DNA of 64,000 nt, from NCBI GenBank assembly GCA_021798575.1, contig JAJZGI010000002.1, positions 27,716 to 91,715 on the forward strand, written 5' to 3'. Below, in pieces: positions 61,347-64,000 of this stretch; positions within the stretch are counted from its first letter, which is position 1; each line of letters begins with the position of its first letter. This DNA comes from Pseudomonadota bacterium (GTDB taxonomy: Bacteria > Pseudomonadota > Alphaproteobacteria > Acetobacterales > Acetobacteraceae). The notes below the pieces were generated by a model. That model saw only the letters and a list, made by a program, of their open reading frames with translations, was not told the DNA's origin and did not search any database. The position numbers were made by a program, and so were the translations under genes.

Positions 61347-62060
61347 ATGACAAATCGCCCGCTCATCGGCCTGACCCTGGATTGCGAGCCACCCGGCGGC
61401 TGGTCGAAATACCCCTGGTACGCGATCCGGCAGAATTATTTCGAGGCGGTGAGTGCGGCGGGCGGGTTGCCGGTTGCCCTGCCGCACGCGCCGGAGTTGG
61501 CAGGCGCGTATCTCGCCCGGCTGGACGGGCTGATCGTCACCGGCGGCGCGTTCGATATCGACCCGGCGCTCTACGGCGCGGCTGAGCGCCACGCCACGGT
61601 GGCGCTGAAGGCGGACCGCACGACCGCTGAGCTGGCGCTGCTGCACGGCGCGATGGCGCGCCACCTGCCGGTTCTGGGCATCTGCGGCGGCCAGCAGCTG
61701 CTCGCCGTGGCGCTCGGCGGCAGCCTGATCCAGCATATTCCGGATGCGGTCAGCGCCGCGCTCGAACATGAGCAGAAAACCCTGCACAGCCTGCCCGGCC
61801 ACGGCGTGACAATCCTCGAGAACACACTGCTGCACCGCATCACGGGGCGCGGCACGATGCAGGTCAACACCTCGCACCACCAGGCGGTGCGCAGCCCGGG
61901 CCGGGGCGTGGTCAACGCGCTGGCACCCGATGGCGTGATCGAGGGGATCGAGGATACCACCCGGAAATTCTGCCTCGGCGTACAGTGGCACCCGGAGTAC
62001 CTCGTGGATGCGGGCGACACCGCCATCTTCAGCGCGCTGGTGGCCGCGACAAATGGCTGA
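61347..62060 (+). CDS. puuD: Class I glutamine amidotransferase, PuuD-like gamma-glutamyl-GABA hydrolase
   Basis: A 237-residue hydrolase of the peptidase C26 group: PLIGLTLDCEPPGGWSKYPW, LDGLIVTGGAFDIDPALYG, nucleophile C113 in VLGICGGQQLLAVALGGSLI, and the His-Glu pair in GVQWHPEYLVD. PuuD releases GABA from gamma-glutamyl-GABA in the Puu putrescine pathway. A PuuA-like gene lies in this window at 16963-18330, so a link is plausible although the genes are 43 kb apart. It overlaps the next gene by 8 nt. Confidence 0.85.
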   Translation: MTNRPLIGLTLDCEPPGGWSKYPWYAIRQNYFEAVSAAGGLPVALPHAPELAGAYLARLDGLIVTGGAFDIDPALYGAAERHATVALKADRTTAELALLHGAMARHLPVLGICGGQQLLAVALGGSLIQHIPDAVSAALEHEQKTLHSLPGHGVTILENTLLHRITGRGTMQVNTSHHQAVRSPGRGVVNALAPDGVIEGIEDTTRKFCLGVQWHPEYLVDAGDTAIFSALVAATNG

Positions 62061-62793
62061 AGCCCCACCTGAACGTGGCGAGCGTATCGCCAAATTTCTG
62101 TCGCGCGCCGGTATCGCCAGCCGGCGGGATGCCGAGGCGATGATTATGGCCGGGCGGGTACGCATGAACAACGCGGAGGTCAGCCATCCGGCGGTGTTCG
62201 TCCTGCCGGGGGATATCGTGCTGGTGGACGGCCAGGCCATAAGCCCGCCCGAGCGCACGCGGCTGTGGCGCTACCACAAGCCGGACGGGCTGGTGACCAC
62301 GCACAAGGACCCGGAAGGCAGGGCGACCGTGTTCGAGCATCTGCCGCCCGGCCTGCCGCGCGTCATCTCGATCGGCCGGCTGGATTTAACCAGCGAGGGG
62401 CTGCTGCTGCTCACCAATGATGGCGCGCTCTCCCGCCAGTTGGAGCTCCCCGCCACCGGCTGGCTGCGCCGCTACCGCGTGCGTGTGCATGGCGGCGTGG
62501 CACCCGAAAAACTCAAGCGCCTGGCCGATGGCATGGTGCTGGACGGCACCCGCTTCGGCCCGATCGAGGCGGCGGTGGATTCCATCCAGCGCGCCAATAC
62601 CTGGCTCAGCGTCTCGCTCAAAGAGGGTAAGAACCGGGAAATCCGCCGGGTGATGGACGGGCTGCTGCTGCCCGTTACGCGGCTCATCCGGGTCGCCTAC
62701 GGGCCATTCCAGCTCGGCAACCTCGAGCGCGGCGGCGTGGAGGAGGTGAACGGCAAGATCCTGCGCGAGCAGGTGCCGGGGCTGGGCAAGTAG
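62053..62793 (+). CDS. rRNA pseudouridine synthase, RsuA/RluB family
   Basis: A 246-residue protein with an N-terminal S4 domain (ERIAKFLSRAGIASRRDAEA) and a catalytic domain with Asp in ISIGRLDLTSEGLLLLTNDG and the C-terminal KEGKNREIRRVMDGL. The RluB/RsuA family modifies 23S or 16S rRNA. Features such as HKPDGLVTTHKDPEGRATVF point to RluB (23S), but the target is not certain. It overlaps puuD by 8 nt and lies 3 nt before rsmD. Confidence 0.93.
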   Translation: MAEAPPERGERIAKFLSRAGIASRRDAEAMIMAGRVRMNNAEVSHPAVFVLPGDIVLVDGQAISPPERTRLWRYHKPDGLVTTHKDPEGRATVFEHLPPGLPRVISIGRLDLTSEGLLLLTNDGALSRQLELPATGWLRRYRVRVHGGVAPEKLKRLADGMVLDGTRFGPIEAAVDSIQRANTWLSVSLKEGKNREIRRVMDGLLLPVTRLIRVAYGPFQLGNLERGGVEEVNGKILREQVPGLGK

Positions 62794-62796
62794 GCC

Positions 62797-63348
62797 ATGG
62801 GCGCGCCGCGGATCATCGCGGGCACGAGCAAGGGCCGAACACTCACCGTGCCACAGGGGCTGGACACCCGCCCGACCAACGCCCGCGCACGCCAGGCGGC
62901 GTTCGATATTCTGCTGCACGCGCCCTGGGCCGGCACGGCGTTTCTGCGCGCGGCAAGGGTGCTGGATGTGTTCTCAGGTTCTGGCGCCTATGGGCTGGAG
63001 GCGCTCTCACGCGGCGCGGCAAGTGCGAGCTTCATCGAGCAATCCCCCCCTGCCCTGGCCGCACTGCGCGCCAACATCGCCGCCTGCAAGGCGAGTAGCC
63101 TGGCCAGCGTTTTTGCCGTGGATGCAACGAACCCGCCCGTAGGCCGCGCGCACGATTTAGTGTTCCTGGACCCGCCCTACGGCCAGGGTCTGGTGCCACG
63201 CGCGCTCGCCGCGCTGGCGGCGCGCGGCTGGCTCGTGCCCGGCGCGATCATCCTGGCCGAGCTCGGCCCCGGGGATGACTTCGCACCGGCCCAGCCCTTA
63301 GCTGAGCGCCGGCACGGAAAGGCGCGGCTCGTCTTCTGGCGGGAGTAG
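62797..63348 (+). CDS. rsmD: 16S rRNA (guanine-966-N2)-methyltransferase RsmD
   Basis: SAM-dependent methyltransferase of 183 residues: PRIIAGTSKGRTLTVPQGLD, RPTNARARQAAFDIL, LDVFSGSGAYGLEALSRGAA and the catalytic LVFLDPPYGQGL. It ends 3 bp before the stop codon of the convergent MlaC-like gene. Confidence 0.95.
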   Translation: MGAPRIIAGTSKGRTLTVPQGLDTRPTNARARQAAFDILLHAPWAGTAFLRAARVLDVFSGSGAYGLEALSRGAASASFIEQSPPALAALRANIAACKASSLASVFAVDATNPPVGRAHDLVFLDPPYGQGLVPRALAALAARGWLVPGAIILAELGPGDDFAPAQPLAERRHGKARLVFWRE

Positions 63349-63351
63349 GGA

Positions 63352-63978
63352 TTACTGCGCGTTGGCGATCTTCTTGATCTGCCCCTGCATGGCACTGAGC
63401 AGAGCGGACACCTGCCCGCCGTTATCCGTGATCACCGAGGCATAATCGTTGCGGGTGGTGATCCGCAGGCTGGTCCCGGCCACGATCACGTCGACGATCT
63501 TCGGCGCGCCATTCACCTCATCCACCGCCCAGCCGACATCCGCAGGGGCCTTGCCGGGGCTGGTGATCGTGGTGTCCACCACCATGTCGTTGCCCATCGG
63601 CGCCGCGCTGTTCACAACGAAGCTGATGCCCTGATAGGCTTTGATCTGGTAGGTGATGTTGTAGGACAGCAGCTGATGAAATAATTGCAGGAACTGCGTA
63701 TGCTGGGCGGGCGTCGCGACATGGATATACCGCCCGAGCACATAATCCCCCACCTGGTCGACCGCGACGATCTTGTTCACGAGGTCGCGCAGCTGGTCCG
63801 CCTTCTGGCTTGTGCTGCCAGGGCCATTCACGATGCTCACCAACTGCTGGCCGGATTGCGTGATGAACGCCTGGGCGGCGGCGGGCGTTACCGTGGCCTG
63901 CGCCTGCGCGGTGCCGGCCAGCAGGCCGAGCACGGGCGTTGCAACCAGGGCTGCGAGAACAAAACGGCGTAAACTCAT
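63352..63978 (-). CDS. Exported MlaC/Ttg2-family (HpnM-like) phospholipid-binding protein
   Basis: A 208-residue protein with a Sec signal peptide (LRRFVLAALVATPVLGLLAG, cleavage after AQA at about 27). The rest resembles MlaC: FITQSGQQLVSIVNGPGSTS, VDQVGDYVLGRYIHVATPAQ, YQIKAYQGISFVVNSAAP, IVDVIVAGTSLRITTRNDYA. MlaC ferries phospholipids between membranes; in hopanoid producers a related protein, HpnM, is found. No Mla or hopanoid genes are in the window to decide. The promoter is at the right edge. Confidence 0.88.
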   Translation of the reverse strand: MSLRRFVLAALVATPVLGLLAGTAQAQATVTPAAAQAFITQSGQQLVSIVNGPGSTSQKADQLRDLVNKIVAVDQVGDYVLGRYIHVATPAQHTQFLQLFHQLLSYNITYQIKAYQGISFVVNSAAPMGNDMVVDTTITSPGKAPADVGWAVDEVNGAPKIVDVIVAGTSLRITTRNDYASVITDNGGQVSALLSAMQGQIKKIANAQ

Positions 63979-64000
63979 GCTTATATCCTCAATTCAAAAG

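Overview
This window is chromosomal DNA of a high-GC alphaproteobacterium. Acetobacteraceae (Acidocella/Acidiphilium-like) fits best, as an inference from gene content rather than a database match. Supporting signs are Coq7, the chvG-chvI-pckA neighbourhood, a CobN/CobG-type B12 pathway and many 1- to 8-nt gene overlaps (ATGA, TGATG). Most of the window is vertically inherited core genome. The accessory-looking parts are about 19.7-22.5 kb and 25.2-25.45 kb.

Layout. 1-1707 (-) is a partial WbsX-type glycan gene that runs off the left edge. 1787-4985 (-) is a marR-emrA-emrB efflux operon. 5037-7455 (-) is dapF-ftsY-marC. A two-hairpin repeat (7475-7570) separates it from a BoxR-like regulator (XRE domain plus shikimate-kinase domain), which is divergent from hslVU. 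10.5-11.5 kb (+) holds dsbB-coq7. 11.5-13.6 kb (+) holds arsR-arsC-arsB, with arsR probably read from a leaderless transcript. 13.6-19.7 kb (-) is an agmatine/putrescine catabolic operon: aminotransferase, PuuA-like ligase, aguB, aguA and an APC permease. A puuD-like hydrolase lies elsewhere, at 61.3 kb.

19.7-22.5 kb contains an SDR oxidoreductase, a proline-rich protein preceded by a REP-like palindrome, and a HigB/HigA toxin-antitoxin pair. A GAF-GAF-PAS hybrid histidine kinase follows, then a decayed higA remnant and mreB. 26.7-35.2 kb is housekeeping: lipoprotein, htpG, hisN, a tandem di-haem cytochrome c, kdsB, pheA, a LigB-type dioxygenase, an MFS carboxylate transporter, tRNA-Pro(CGG) and a Tat-exported amidase. 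35.2-39.8 kb is chvG-chvI and pckA.

39.8-54.4 kb is the main system: a canonical promoter, a cobalamin riboswitch and a long cobalamin operon (DUF1636, cobW, N, G, H, I, J, L, E, M, B, bluB). Two of its pathway genes, cobK and cbiD, are inserted on the opposite strand and tightly interlocked with their neighbours. CbiD takes the place of CobF, so the pathway looks aerobic (CobG, CobN) with one step from the anaerobic route.

54.4-60.2 kb (-) is rimP-nusA-ylxR-infB-rbfA. It has a promoter and an intrinsic-terminator-like hairpin in a very short leader, which suggests attenuation. 60.2-64 kb holds rnhB, tadA, puuD, a pseudouridine synthase, rsmD and an MlaC/HpnM-like exported protein. No rRNA, complete insertion sequence, prophage or CRISPR array was seen.
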